A stretch of DNA of 64,000 nucleotides from Anaerolineaceae bacterium (GTDB taxonomy: Bacteria > Chloroflexota > Anaerolineae > Promineifilales > Promineifilaceae), in the NCBI GenBank assembly GCA_002699125.1, contig PABI01000049.1:1-64000 (forward strand). The letters run 5' to 3'. A program made the translations under genes and the position numbers. Positions 24,071-32,644 of the stretch are shown here, in pieces. Each line of letters begins with the position of its first letter. The stretch's first letter is position 1. The notes under the pieces are model-generated. The model searched no databases and had not been told where the DNA came from. It worked only from the letters and a program-made list of their open reading frames with translations.

Positions 24071-26281
24071 ATGGTGGAGCAAGCTGGTTTGAATCCGAAA
24101 ATTGCTGTGCTGCATTATCATGGTACGGCCGTAACCGAAGAACATCTCACGCTGCTAGGTCGCACCGTCCAGGTACAGCATATCGGCTGTGACAGGGATT
24201 TAGACAAAATGGCGGCTCAGATTGAAGCATTAGATGGGCAAGTAACGGCCGTTGCCCTTACAGGCATTGCCAAGACCTTGCGCCTGGGCAAAACCAAAGT
24301 GGATCATCCGGCCGCGGCACCGCTGTTTGAGATTGCCCAGCAAACTCCGGTCGTAGACGGCGCGGGCGTGCGCGCTGCCATGGAGCGCTGGGCCGTGCGC
24401 CTGGCGGATGAAGCCCAACCCGGTATCTGGTCGCGCAAACGCGTGCTCATGGCCCCTGGCCTTAATCACAACGGGCTGGCCCAGGCATTGGGACAGTATA
24501 CCGAGTCAGTGCGTTACGCTGACCCTATTGTGTACTTTGCGCTGCCACCGGTGCCCGGTGTTGGCAGTATTGATACGCTGCCCCGCCTGGCAGAACCAAC
24601 GCTCAACCAGCTTCGCGCCTATCCGTTCCGCCGTCTTTTCCCCCAGGCGGGGGAAACAACCCGGCCGCGCAGTCCCAAACTATTTGAATGGGCCGATATC
24701 CTGGCGGGTGATGTGGGCGGCATTCGCCGCTACGCACCACCGCAGCTTAAGCGCAAAATTGTCGTCACAGAATTTGCCACCGAAGAAGATGTTGCCGATT
24801 TACGCGAGCGCGGCGTATCGGCCATCGTTACGACCATGCCGCCCCTGGGACATGAACTGGCGCATTTGGATGCGGCCGTTTTTGAAGCATGTCTCGTGGC
24901 GTTACGGCCAGATAAAACGGCCGCTCTCACCGAAAACACCTACCTGAACCTGATGGCCCAAATGGCATGGAAACCGGGCATCAAATATTTGCAGCCGGAA
25001 GAAGCTGGCATCAACAAATTTGCCTTTGTCATTCATCCGCTGTCGCCTCGCTTCATCTCTTCGCACCCCAAATTCCGCTGGACCCGATTTTTACCTGAGC
25101 GTCTCGTGGAGCGCGTGGCTGCCTATCTGCCACCGATGTACGGCAGCCGCATCACCGGCATCGAAAGTCCGGCAACGGGCCAGAAGGTTGAAGGCTATCT
25201 GCTCTACATTGGCGGCACACCCCGCGAACTGATGCGACGCGATCCCGCCTTTGTTTATCGTCGCCTTATCGTCGCCTCGCGCATGGCCGAACGATTTGGC
25301 GCACGGCTGATGGGGTTGGGCGCCTTCACCTCCGTCGTAGGGGATGCCGGCATCACTGTGGCCCAAAAAGCAGATATCGCTATCACTTCGGGCAACAGCC
25401 TGACGGTGGCTGCCACGCTAGAAACAGCCAAGCAGGCTGTTGTGAAGATGGGCAATAATCTGGATGAGGCCCACGAAGGCAAAGTGATGGTCATTGGCGC
25501 GACCGGTTCTATTGGTTCTGTTTGTTCCCGCTTGCTGGCCCAGGCAGTGCCCAATATCGTACTGGTGGCTCCTCGTCCAGAAAAATTAATTGCCCTCAAG
25601 CAGACAATCGAAGAGGAAACACCCAATGCCGTTGTGACGCTTAGCACCACAGCCGATGATTATGTAGGCGATTGTGACCTCATCGTTACCACCACCACGG
25701 CGTTAAACACGCGAATTATTGACATAACGAAGTGCAAGCCGGGTGCGGTCATTTGTGATATTGCCCGTCCGCCGGACATCACCGAAGAAGAAGCGGCTTT
25801 ACGTCCCGATGTGCTCGTAATTGAATCCGGCGAAATTTTGCTGCCGGGCAAGCCAGACTTTGGCATGGATATTGGTTTGCCGCCGGGCGTAGCGTATGCT
25901 TGTTTGGCTGAGACGGCGCTGCTGGCGCTGGACGGCCGTTTTGAAGATTACACGCTTGGTCGCAATATCGAAATTGAACGGGTCAAGGAAATTTACCGGC
26001 TTTACAAAAAGCATGGGCTGGAACTTTCCGGCATTCGCAGCCACGATCATTTTCTGACGGATGAAGATTTGGCCAAGAAACGTGCCCTGGCCGATGAGCT
26101 GCGCGATGACCCCATTAAGCTGGCCGACGTACAGCGTCAGGCGCAGGCAGCGCTGCCTGCGAAAGGCCGGCGCGGCAAGGCAAAACAAGGTGGTAGCGAC
26201 CGTACCACAACCATCCTCGTCAGTGCCGGAACGGCCGTTATTGCCGCCATCGCCGGATTATTCTTCTGGCGCAGAAAATAA
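24071..26281 (+). CDS. Acyl-ACP-reductase-like oxidoreductase with C-terminal membrane anchor
   Basis: A 736-aa protein. Residues about 340-650 resemble cyanobacterial long-chain acyl-ACP reductase (AAR): a substrate region ending LGAFTSVVGDAG, then a Rossmann domain GKVMVIGATGSIGS near 470 and the tail DIGLPPGVAYACLAETALLAL. About 330 N-terminal residues are unassigned. The last 20 residues form one hydrophobic helix ending in WRRK, a tail anchor. A role in fatty-aldehyde or lipid metabolism at the membrane is inferred. The ATG at 24071 is chosen because AAGGAG is 8 bases ahead; a TTG 33 bases upstream has none. Confidence 0.75.
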   Translation: MVEQAGLNPKIAVLHYHGTAVTEEHLTLLGRTVQVQHIGCDRDLDKMAAQIEALDGQVTAVALTGIAKTLRLGKTKVDHPAAAPLFEIAQQTPVVDGAGVRAAMERWAVRLADEAQPGIWSRKRVLMAPGLNHNGLAQALGQYTESVRYADPIVYFALPPVPGVGSIDTLPRLAEPTLNQLRAYPFRRLFPQAGETTRPRSPKLFEWADILAGDVGGIRRYAPPQLKRKIVVTEFATEEDVADLRERGVSAIVTTMPPLGHELAHLDAAVFEACLVALRPDKTAALTENTYLNLMAQMAWKPGIKYLQPEEAGINKFAFVIHPLSPRFISSHPKFRWTRFLPERLVERVAAYLPPMYGSRITGIESPATGQKVEGYLLYIGGTPRELMRRDPAFVYRRLIVASRMAERFGARLMGLGAFTSVVGDAGITVAQKADIAITSGNSLTVAATLETAKQAVVKMGNNLDEAHEGKVMVIGATGSIGSVCSRLLAQAVPNIVLVAPRPEKLIALKQTIEEETPNAVVTLSTTADDYVGDCDLIVTTTTALNTRIIDITKCKPGAVICDIARPPDITEEEAALRPDVLVIESGEILLPGKPDFGMDIGLPPGVAYACLAETALLALDGRFEDYTLGRNIEIERVKEIYRLYKKHGLELSGIRSHDHFLTDEDLAKKRALADELRDDPIKLADVQRQAQAALPAKGRRGKAKQGGSDRTTTILVSAGTAVIAAIAGLFFWRRK

Positions 26282-26293
26282 GGAAATGTGTAG

Positions 26294-26358
26294 GGGCGAG
26301 GCAGGTGGGTAAAACGCTTGCCAAACAAACGAACATCTCTCCACCTGCCTCGCTCGCC
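26294..26358. terminator. 12-bp inverted repeat after the AAR-like gene
   Basis: CGAGGCAGGTGG (26297-26308) and CCACCTGCCTCG (26341-26352) are exactly complementary, with GGGC/GCCC extension outside and a 32-base loop. It lies directly after the gene and may be a terminator or one of the dispersed chromosomal repeats. Confidence 0.45.
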
Positions 26359-26400
26359 CAGTAAAAAGTGAAAAGTAGAAAGAAAGAGGAGATTTTAGTG

Positions 26401-27078
26401 ATGAGCGATCAATCCCCCACCCGTTGTGCTGCAACGACCAAAGCGGGCAAGCCGTGTAAAAATTATGCTGTCGAAGGGTCCGATTTTTGCCATGTGCATC
26501 AAAACGCAGCACAAGCGGCGCCTGCCCCGGAAATGAGTGCCGCCGAGGCCGAACTGCTGGCGCGTAAAAAGGAGCTGTTGGCTGAGCTGGATGAACTGGT
26601 GGCCGATTTGAAAACGGCCGTTCCCAAAACAAATGCCTCTCCTTACAATCCATTGCAACTGCTCACCTACCTGCGCCAAAACCTCAGCCAGTTCACGCCT
26701 GAGGTGCAGTTAGGCATCCTGGAAAGCTTTGAGGGGATGACGCGTGAAGATTTAATGGACATTGAAACATGGAAAGGATTGGGCTACATGCTCAACTACT
26801 CGGCCCGTTTCCAGGCCAACCAGCTGCGCGAGAAGATGAACGAGCAGCTGCCCAAACCGCTCCAGCCAGACACGATGCTCAACTTCATCAAGGCAAATAT
26901 CGATCGCTTTACACCCGATGTGGCCAAGGGGATTATGGAGAGCTTTCAGGGGGCTACCCGAGAAGATTTAATGGACCCGGAAACGTGGAAGGGCGTCTGG
27001 TATATGCTCAACTACTCCATTCAGTTCCAGGCAGATCAGCTCAGGCAAAAATTCACCGGCGAAGCAGAAGAGGATTAA
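26401..27078 (+). CDS. Small zinc-motif protein with two ~70-aa repeats
   Basis: A 225-aa protein. The first 33 residues hold Cys9, Cys19, Cys30 and His33 (RCAATTKAGKPCKN, FCHVH), a zinc-binding module found at the N-terminus of several uncharacterised proteins. A coiled helical linker follows, then two tandem repeats of about 70 residues sharing FTPxVxxGIxESFxG, TREDLMD and ETWKG. GAGGAG stands before the ATG at 26401. It sits between the AAR-like gene and an SCP2 gene. Function is unknown. Confidence 0.8.
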   Translation: MSDQSPTRCAATTKAGKPCKNYAVEGSDFCHVHQNAAQAAPAPEMSAAEAELLARKKELLAELDELVADLKTAVPKTNASPYNPLQLLTYLRQNLSQFTPEVQLGILESFEGMTREDLMDIETWKGLGYMLNYSARFQANQLREKMNEQLPKPLQPDTMLNFIKANIDRFTPDVAKGIMESFQGATREDLMDPETWKGVWYMLNYSIQFQADQLRQKFTGEAEED

Positions 27079-27088
27079 TTGACAGATA

Positions 27089-27169
27089 TGTCATTCTGAG
27101 CGTAAAGTTGACTTTGTCAGCCAGAATCCCTCTAAACTGACTCAGAAAGAAGCCCCGCTTAGCATGACA
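27089..27169. repeat. Dispersed TGTCATTCTGAGCG-type repeat, copy 1
   Basis: The stretch opens with TGTCATTCTGAGCG and ends with CGCTTAGCATGACA, forming an imperfect inverted repeat. Related sequences lie at 33594-33693, 34526-34555 and 36174-36205. Such elements are common intergenic repeats in Chloroflexota and other phyla. Confidence 0.55.
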
Positions 27170-27183
27170 AATGAGGCAGGCAA

Positions 27184-27579
27184 ATGGCTTATCAAAACGA
27201 GGCACAACTGTACAACTGTATGCAAGATTTATTTGGTCGGGTGGAGGCAGACTTGCCCCAGGCAACCGAGTCGTTGGTAAAGGCGAAATTGTGCATTCGA
27301 TTTAATATTTCCAGTCCCGAGGCTATGTTAGTGGTTAATGCCCAAAAACGGCCGCTGCAAATTGAATACGGCCGTGCCAACAGCCACAAACCGGACCTCG
27401 ACGTCGACGTCACCAGCGAAGCCCTCCATCAAATCCTGCTTGGCCAGCTTAGCCTCACCAAAGCTGTTGGCAGCAAAAAGGTAAAGCCCAAAGGCCCCAT
27501 CTGGAAGATCATGGCCCTGGCAGACTTGTTCTACCATGCGCAAAAAATCTATCCGGCTATTTACGCCTCTAGAGTGTAA
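27184..27579 (+). CDS. SCP2 sterol-binding-domain protein
   Basis: A 131-aa protein with the SCP2 fold pattern: a strand IRFNISSPEAMLVV, a second strand LQIEYGRANSHKPDLDVDVT, then helices SEALHQILLGQLSLTKAVG and WKIMALADLFYHAQKIYPA. These domains bind lipids or acyl chains. It is the third plus-strand gene after the AAR-like enzyme, so a shared lipid-related role is plausible but not shown. Confidence 0.82.
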   Translation: MAYQNEAQLYNCMQDLFGRVEADLPQATESLVKAKLCIRFNISSPEAMLVVNAQKRPLQIEYGRANSHKPDLDVDVTSEALHQILLGQLSLTKAVGSKKVKPKGPIWKIMALADLFYHAQKIYPAIYASRV

Positions 27580-27601
27580 GCATTTGCCGAGTAGTTGGGG
27601 A

Positions 27602-28960
27602 TCAAAGTCCGAGCAGTGCAATATTTGGCACAGTTGGCGGGAAGAGCGCCAGCCACAAGAATAGGATTAACACAATACCTACTGTCATCTGAAGCCATAT
27701 CGGATCGGAGACGGCCGTTTCCTCCTCATCCCCCTTTGCCAACAGCCCAACCAACACCCGCAGCACCCCCGCTGCACCCAAACCCAGACCCAGCAGCGCC
27801 ACCGCCGGCAGCCACCACGGTACTCCGCCGCGATTAGCCAGCTCACCTACGGCCGTTAACAAACGCCACTGCCCGGCAAAGCCCAGTGTAAACGGCAGCC
27901 CCAGCAGCGAAAATAGTCCTGCCCCCAGCAGCACCAGGCTCAATGGAGAGCGTCGCCCCAGGCCAGTTGGCAGACTGTCCAACGGCCACTCAGCCTGATG
28001 CCGCTGCAGCAGTTTCCAACCACTCGCCAGCAGCAACAGACCACCGAATCGGCCAATTTGCAGAGCAACGGCCGTTTCCCAACCAACCTGTTCCGGCAAA
28101 GTCAGGCACAAAATTGTCAGGGCCATATCCAACAGCAAAATGTTGCCGATGACCCGCCGCAGGTGAACGGCCGTCAGCGCCAACACGCCCGCCACCAATA
28201 ACGTCAAACTGCCGCTGAGCCAGATAAGCTGCCGGAACGTAACGTCCAGCAGATTAGGATGCGTGGCAAACTGTTCAAAGAGCAGCGCCAACGGCACCAG
28301 CGGCACCAATCCGGCCACCACCGCCAGCGGCAGCGGCTCCGCCTCATTGGCCACCGCTTGCAGCCAGATGTGGAAGGGAAACCCGGCCAGCAGCAGCAGC
28401 GCGGCCAGCGCCGCCAATTCCCCCGGTGGCAGCAGCCATTCGGTTGGCTGCGTTTCCAGCTGCCAGCTCACGATGAGCAGCAGCGACACCGCCAGCAGCA
28501 TGGCCAGCAGGTAGCGTAGGCTGCCCCGCACTGAACCAGCCTGCCCGGACTGAATCGTAAGAGTGAAAGCGGCCGTTGCCAGCAAAACGAGGGTGATAGC
28601 TACGGTGAACGGCCGTACCAGCAGCCCCGCCGCCAAAAAAGCAAACCCCACCAAACTACCCGCCACAAACCAGTCGCCCGATGGGAAAACCACGGCCAAT
28701 CCGAACAAAATAAAGAGCCCGGCCAGCAACATCAAAAGCAGGGTCTGGTTGTCGTTTGTCAAAGTCATGGGTTGACCCCAAAAGACAATGGTCGTTCCTG
28801 ACGGTTCAACTGTGCGCAGCCACAGCCAGAGCACGCCGGTTGTCAGGGCACCGGCAGCCGCCATCAGCTGCGGCCGTTGCGTCAAAAAACGGACCACCAG
28901 CGCGGCTATCAGCGGTGTAAAAAGCAATGTCTGCAAAGCTGCCATAACGTTATTAATCAA
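27602..28960 (-). CDS. NuoN/MrpD-like proton-conducting membrane subunit
   Basis: A 452-aa very hydrophobic protein with about 13-14 membrane helices and the loop pattern of NuoL/M/N antiporter-like subunits (LAALLLLAGFPFHIWLQAVANEAEPLPLA), with its conserved His-containing region. It overlaps the middle gene by 8 bp, so the three are co-translated. No NADH- or quinone-binding subunits are here, so it may be part of a partial complex-I-like, Mrp-like or hydrogenase-type ion pump encoded elsewhere. The N-terminal half is more divergent than usual. Confidence 0.7.
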   Translation of the reverse strand: MINNVMAALQTLLFTPLIAALVVRFLTQRPQLMAAAGALTTGVLWLWLRTVEPSGTTIVFWGQPMTLTNDNQTLLLMLLAGLFILFGLAVVFPSGDWFVAGSLVGFAFLAAGLLVRPFTVAITLVLLATAAFTLTIQSGQAGSVRGSLRYLLAMLLAVSLLLIVSWQLETQPTEWLLPPGELAALAALLLLAGFPFHIWLQAVANEAEPLPLAVVAGLVPLVPLALLFEQFATHPNLLDVTFRQLIWLSGSLTLLVAGVLALTAVHLRRVIGNILLLDMALTILCLTLPEQVGWETAVALQIGRFGGLLLLASGWKLLQRHQAEWPLDSLPTGLGRRSPLSLVLLGAGLFSLLGLPFTLGFAGQWRLLTAVGELANRGGVPWWLPAVALLGLGLGAAGVLRVLVGLLAKGDEEETAVSDPIWLQMTVGIVLILFLWLALFPPTVPNIALLGL

Positions 28961-29654
28961 CCAGGGCGGGGATGGCGTGCCGCATCTGCACCAAATAGGC
29001 GATGACCAGCGCCAATACTAGATTGACCGCTGCTAAAACAATAAGCATCGTTGCTGATTGGTCCAGCGCGCTGTAAAAAAGTTCAAAGCCGCTCATAAAC
29101 ATCAGCACGCCCATGCCGGCTTTCAGCGGTTCGCTGGTGAGTGCCAATCCCAGCACCCCCAGCCCCACCAGCGCCAAAATGGCCAGCGACAGGTACGTCA
29201 TGCTGCTGGCGATGGCCGGTAGAGCAAAATCGGGCCGTTGGAACAGGCTGGTGATGAGCGCCAGCATGATGAGCACCAAAAAGAGGCGCAGCGGCAGCGA
29301 GGCGGGAATTTGCAGCCGGCCAACCTGGAACGTTTTTTCCGGAGCGACGTTGCTCAATTCATCCGCCGAAACGTCCTGTGGCCGGCCGCCCCAGTTAATC
29401 TGCCGGGCAGTGACGTACAAAATGAGGCAGGCAAACCAACCCGCCAGCAGCTTCACCATTGCCAGGCGTGGATCGAGCAAATCGACAAAAAGCAGCCCGG
29501 CAAAAAAGTATTGTGCCACCAACGCTGCCAGCGCCAGCCGCCAATCCCAAATGATGATGACCAGAACGGCCGTTAGCAAAACCAGATACGCCGCCGTGAA
29601 ACCACGCAATCCTTCCAGCCGGTCCAGCCAGTCGAAAATATTCGGAAAAGTCAT
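28953..29654 (-). CDS. NuoK/MnhC-like membrane subunit with N-terminal extension
   Basis: A 233-aa membrane protein with about six helices. The last 90 residues resemble NuoK/MnhC: ILALVGLGVLGLALT, SEPLKAGMGVLMFMSGFELFY and a final helix AAVNLVLALVIAYL. The first 130 residues, with three helices and a cytosolic loop, are not found in classic NuoK. It sits between two NuoL/N-like genes in the order found in Mrp-type and hydrogenase-type modules. The partner gene downstream overlaps it. Confidence 0.6.
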   Translation of the reverse strand: MTFPNIFDWLDRLEGLRGFTAAYLVLLTAVLVIIIWDWRLALAALVAQYFFAGLLFVDLLDPRLAMVKLLAGWFACLILYVTARQINWGGRPQDVSADELSNVAPEKTFQVGRLQIPASLPLRLFLVLIMLALITSLFQRPDFALPAIASSMTYLSLAILALVGLGVLGLALTSEPLKAGMGVLMFMSGFELFYSALDQSATMLIVLAAVNLVLALVIAYLVQMRHAIPALVD

Positions 29655-29769
29655 AAACCCTCAAAAATTGAGAATTGTGAACTTTGAATTGAGAATTGTG
29701 AATGAATCTCCTCGCAAAGAGTGGTCGCAATTCACAATTAATTATTCACAATTCACGATTCACAATTCC
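29655..29769. repeat. Inverted AATTGTGAA-rich spacer
   Basis: The 115-bp spacer contains repeated AATTGTGAA copies on its left side and repeated TTCACAATT copies on its right, so the two halves fold on each other. Similar repeats are common between genes in these genomes. Neighbouring coding regions read through it only as noise. Confidence 0.6.
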
Positions 29770-31278
29770 TCACCCGATCAAAATAATGATCACTGCCAAC
29801 AGCAGCAGCCACAACAGCCCACTGTCGCCATCCAAAATGTCGGCGGCGTCGTTGACGGCCGTTTGCAAACCAAGCCCCAACTGTTTTAGCGAGGGCAGGT
29901 TGCCTACAGGCGGCCGTTCTGTGCCCAGCGCTTGCCGCAGCGCTAGCCGCACATCCTGCGCTTCGCCGACGAACCGGGGCAGCAGGGCACCGGCCACGGC
30001 CGCGCCCAAAATAGCGGCCCAGGCCAGCCAGGGCACATTACTCCACACCACATTGCTCACGCTAAAAAGCCCCAGCGCGGGCAAAACCGGCAGCGCTTCG
30101 CGTAGCCAATCTTGTGATGTACGGGCCTCTGCCTCGCTGGAGACATCTGTTTTTGCTAGAAGCAGCCACACGCCAGCCATAATGAGCGGCACGTGCAGCA
30201 AGGCCAATACAAGAACCAGCGCCCAACGGCCGTCTGCCAGCCAAATTGCATACAAACCGGCCCGGCTGACAAATCCCGCTGTCAGGGGCAATCCGGCCAA
30301 AGATGCCAAAGCCACGCCGCCCAGCGCTAATCGCAGCCATTTTTGCCTGGTTGGCTGCGTTACCAGCAGGTACAGCGTGCCGCCGGCCAGCAGCAAAATG
30401 CGCAGTTCCGCCGCCACGCCGGCTGCCCCAACCCAAATAGCCGCCAGCAGCAGCAAATGGCTTTGTGCCAGCAGCAGGGCGGTGACCGCGTAGCCGGGCA
30501 AATGGAGCCGATTCCAGGCTAACTGGATGCCGCGCATAAACCCGACCAGCCCAAATACCGTCAGCAGCAGGCTGACGCCGGGACTGAGCTGGGCCACCGG
30601 CAGCAGGCGCAGCAGCAGCAGGGCACCGGCCAAGGGGGGCAGCAGGGGAGTCAGGCTGGCAACGGCCGTTCCCGGTTCGGTTGTGCGGGGCTGCCACAGC
30701 GGCAGCGGCCAGACGTTGAGCAGCAGCGCCGCTGCCAGCAGCGCAGTGCGGCTGGAGCCAATGGGCCAGGCGAGCAGCAGTCCCAGCAGCAAAACGCTGC
30801 CTTTAAAAAGGAAGGCGCTGCTGTGCTCCCCGGTCAGCCACAACACCGCCAGCCAGCTGGCCAGCAGCAGCGTCAGGCCCGCCAGTAAGCCGGTGAAGCT
30901 GTCTGACCAGATGGCGCTCAACGCGGCGGCGGTGAGCAGCAAAACGCTGGCCGGGGCGATTGCTTTATTGGCTGATTTTTTATTTTGTAGCAGGGGACGC
31001 AGGGAAACGGCCGTGCTCACCAACAGCAGCCAAGTCGTCAGCCCCCAATTGGTAGCATCTACGTGCCAGGTCCAATCGGGCAAAAAGCCGTTGGCCGACC
31101 AGGCAAAGAAGGTGGCGTCCAGAGGGATTTGGGCACGCAGGATAAGCCAGATGAGCAGCGTGACGCCGAGGAAGGAAACGGCCGTGAGCCATGTCCACGC
31201 CGGACGAAACCGCAGCAAGGCAATACAGACGGCAGCTCCCACAAGCAAAAGCCAAAATAACAGCGGAAAGATTTCCAT
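29770..31278 (-). CDS. NuoL/MrpA-like proton-conducting membrane subunit
   Basis: A 502-aa protein with about 14 hydrophobic helices and the NuoL/M/N-like core, including TALLAAALLLNVWPLPLW and FLRGIQLAWNRL-type loops. It is the first gene of the three-gene membrane module. The frame is open to 31356, but the first 26 residues are not membrane-like; I place the start at ATG 31278, where the first helix (EIFPLLFWLLLVG) begins, although no clear ribosome site is present. A lipoprotein gene diverges from it. Confidence 0.7.
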   Translation of the reverse strand: MEIFPLLFWLLLVGAAVCIALLRFRPAWTWLTAVSFLGVTLLIWLILRAQIPLDATFFAWSANGFLPDWTWHVDATNWGLTTWLLLVSTAVSLRPLLQNKKSANKAIAPASVLLLTAAALSAIWSDSFTGLLAGLTLLLASWLAVLWLTGEHSSAFLFKGSVLLLGLLLAWPIGSSRTALLAAALLLNVWPLPLWQPRTTEPGTAVASLTPLLPPLAGALLLLRLLPVAQLSPGVSLLLTVFGLVGFMRGIQLAWNRLHLPGYAVTALLLAQSHLLLLAAIWVGAAGVAAELRILLLAGGTLYLLVTQPTRQKWLRLALGGVALASLAGLPLTAGFVSRAGLYAIWLADGRWALVLVLALLHVPLIMAGVWLLLAKTDVSSEAEARTSQDWLREALPVLPALGLFSVSNVVWSNVPWLAWAAILGAAVAGALLPRFVGEAQDVRLALRQALGTERPPVGNLPSLKQLGLGLQTAVNDAADILDGDSGLLWLLLLAVIIILIG

Positions 31279-31458
31279 ACAGAGCGGCGATTGTAGCCTG
31301 TGGGCGCATTGCTGGCAAAGTGCCTCATGAGGGATTAAAATGGGCACATGGCTCAAAAGAATAATCCACAGATTACGCAGATTACGCAGATTTTTTTATC
31401 TCTCTACAAAGTTCTGGCGCGGCTGGTCTCCTCACCGTGCCACTGTCAGGTGAAACGG

Positions 31459-32643
31459 ATGGTTTTCGGGCTGGGCTTTGTTTTTGGCTTGTTGCTGATA
31501 GGCTGTGGAACGCCGGATGATCCGCTGCCGACGCTGGCACCGCTGGTGGTGCTGCCTTCGCCGACGGCCACCTCACTGCCGCCTACGCTGGACATCAGCA
31601 CGCGTGCGCCGGAAAGCGGTGTCTCGGGTTCTGGCAGCGGAACCACAACGGCCCAATCTACGCCAAAACCTACGATTACACCCACGCCCGTAAACCCGCT
31701 CATCAACATCAGCGACCCGAACCCCAACCAGCTGCTCATTTTGGGCAACGAGGTGGCGGTGCGTGGCCTGGTGCAGATGGAGCCGGATCAATCGATTCAG
31801 GTGTCGTTGGTGTCTAGCAACGGCCGTTTACTCACGGAAGCGGCGGCGACTCCCAATGAATTTGGCTGGCAAACCTCCTTTATACTGCCGCCGCAGGTCA
31901 GTGGGGCGGCCACTGTACGGGCCACTTTGCTGGCGGCAGATGGTTCTGTTTTGTCCACTTACGATGTGCCGGTTTGGCTCACGCTAAACAAGGAGACGGC
32001 CGATCGCTATTTGGAGATGTTCCGGCCGACGTTTGAGGCAACGGCCGTTGGCGGCTTTAATATCTTTTTCGATGGCGAGATTTTACTGCCGGTCAATCGG
32101 ACCATTTCTGTGTCCATTTGGGCGGAAGATTGCCAGACGCGGGTTGCCCGGCAAAGCTTTGTGCTGGGGGCCAGCAATCGGCCGGTGTATTGGCAAGGTT
32201 TTGTCGTGGTGCCAGAAGATTTAGAGGGGGCGGCCTGTGCCGTCGCCAGCACCGGCGAGCCGGGCACGGAAAATTGGCGTGAAGCGTCTGTGCCCATCAA
32301 CGTGCTGCCGCCCACGCAGCTGGAGGCGCGTGGCGTCACCATTGGCAATCCCCCGCCAGACAGTGAAGCCATCGCTGGGCAGGAGCTTGTTTTGTACGGC
32401 ACGGCCTTAAACGTGAGCGAAGGGCCGGTGAGCGTCTCGATTTTGATGGAAAACGGCCGTGTGGTCAGCCAGACCAGCTTCAACACCGATTATTGGGGGT
32501 ATTGGGAAACGGCCGTGACCCTACCCATCGATGTAGAAGGCCTGGCCGAAATCACCGTGTCTGCCGGTGAGGGGGATACCTATAACGAATCGACCACCAT
32601 TATCCAGGTGAATCCCGCGCCCACGCCGACGCCGGGACCGTAA
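31459..32643 (+). CDS. Secreted lipoprotein with Ig-like domains
   Basis: A 394-aa protein with a typical lipoprotein signal: a hydrophobic stretch FGLGFVFGLLLIGC, whose Cys17 would be lipidated. A low-complexity Thr/Pro/Ser linker follows, then two or three beta-sandwich domains (VAVRGLVQMEPDQSIQVSL, ELVLYGTALNVSEGPVSV), and a short Pro-rich end. Start 31459 avoids an upstream region made of the AGATTACGC tandem repeat. RarD starts 2 bp after its stop. It is likely anchored outside the membrane; the ligand is unknown. Confidence 0.75.
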   Translation: MVFGLGFVFGLLLIGCGTPDDPLPTLAPLVVLPSPTATSLPPTLDISTRAPESGVSGSGSGTTTAQSTPKPTITPTPVNPLINISDPNPNQLLILGNEVAVRGLVQMEPDQSIQVSLVSSNGRLLTEAAATPNEFGWQTSFILPPQVSGAATVRATLLAADGSVLSTYDVPVWLTLNKETADRYLEMFRPTFEATAVGGFNIFFDGEILLPVNRTISVSIWAEDCQTRVARQSFVLGASNRPVYWQGFVVVPEDLEGAACAVASTGEPGTENWREASVPINVLPPTQLEARGVTIGNPPPDSEAIAGQELVLYGTALNVSEGPVSVSILMENGRVVSQTSFNTDYWGYWETAVTLPIDVEGLAEITVSAGEGDTYNESTTIIQVNPAPTPTPGP

Positions 32644-32644
32644 T

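Noticed and set aside
28259..28519. Gln/Arg-rich frames opposite the NuoN-like gene
   Set aside because: They are antisense shadows of a hydrophobic coding region with GC-rich third positions.
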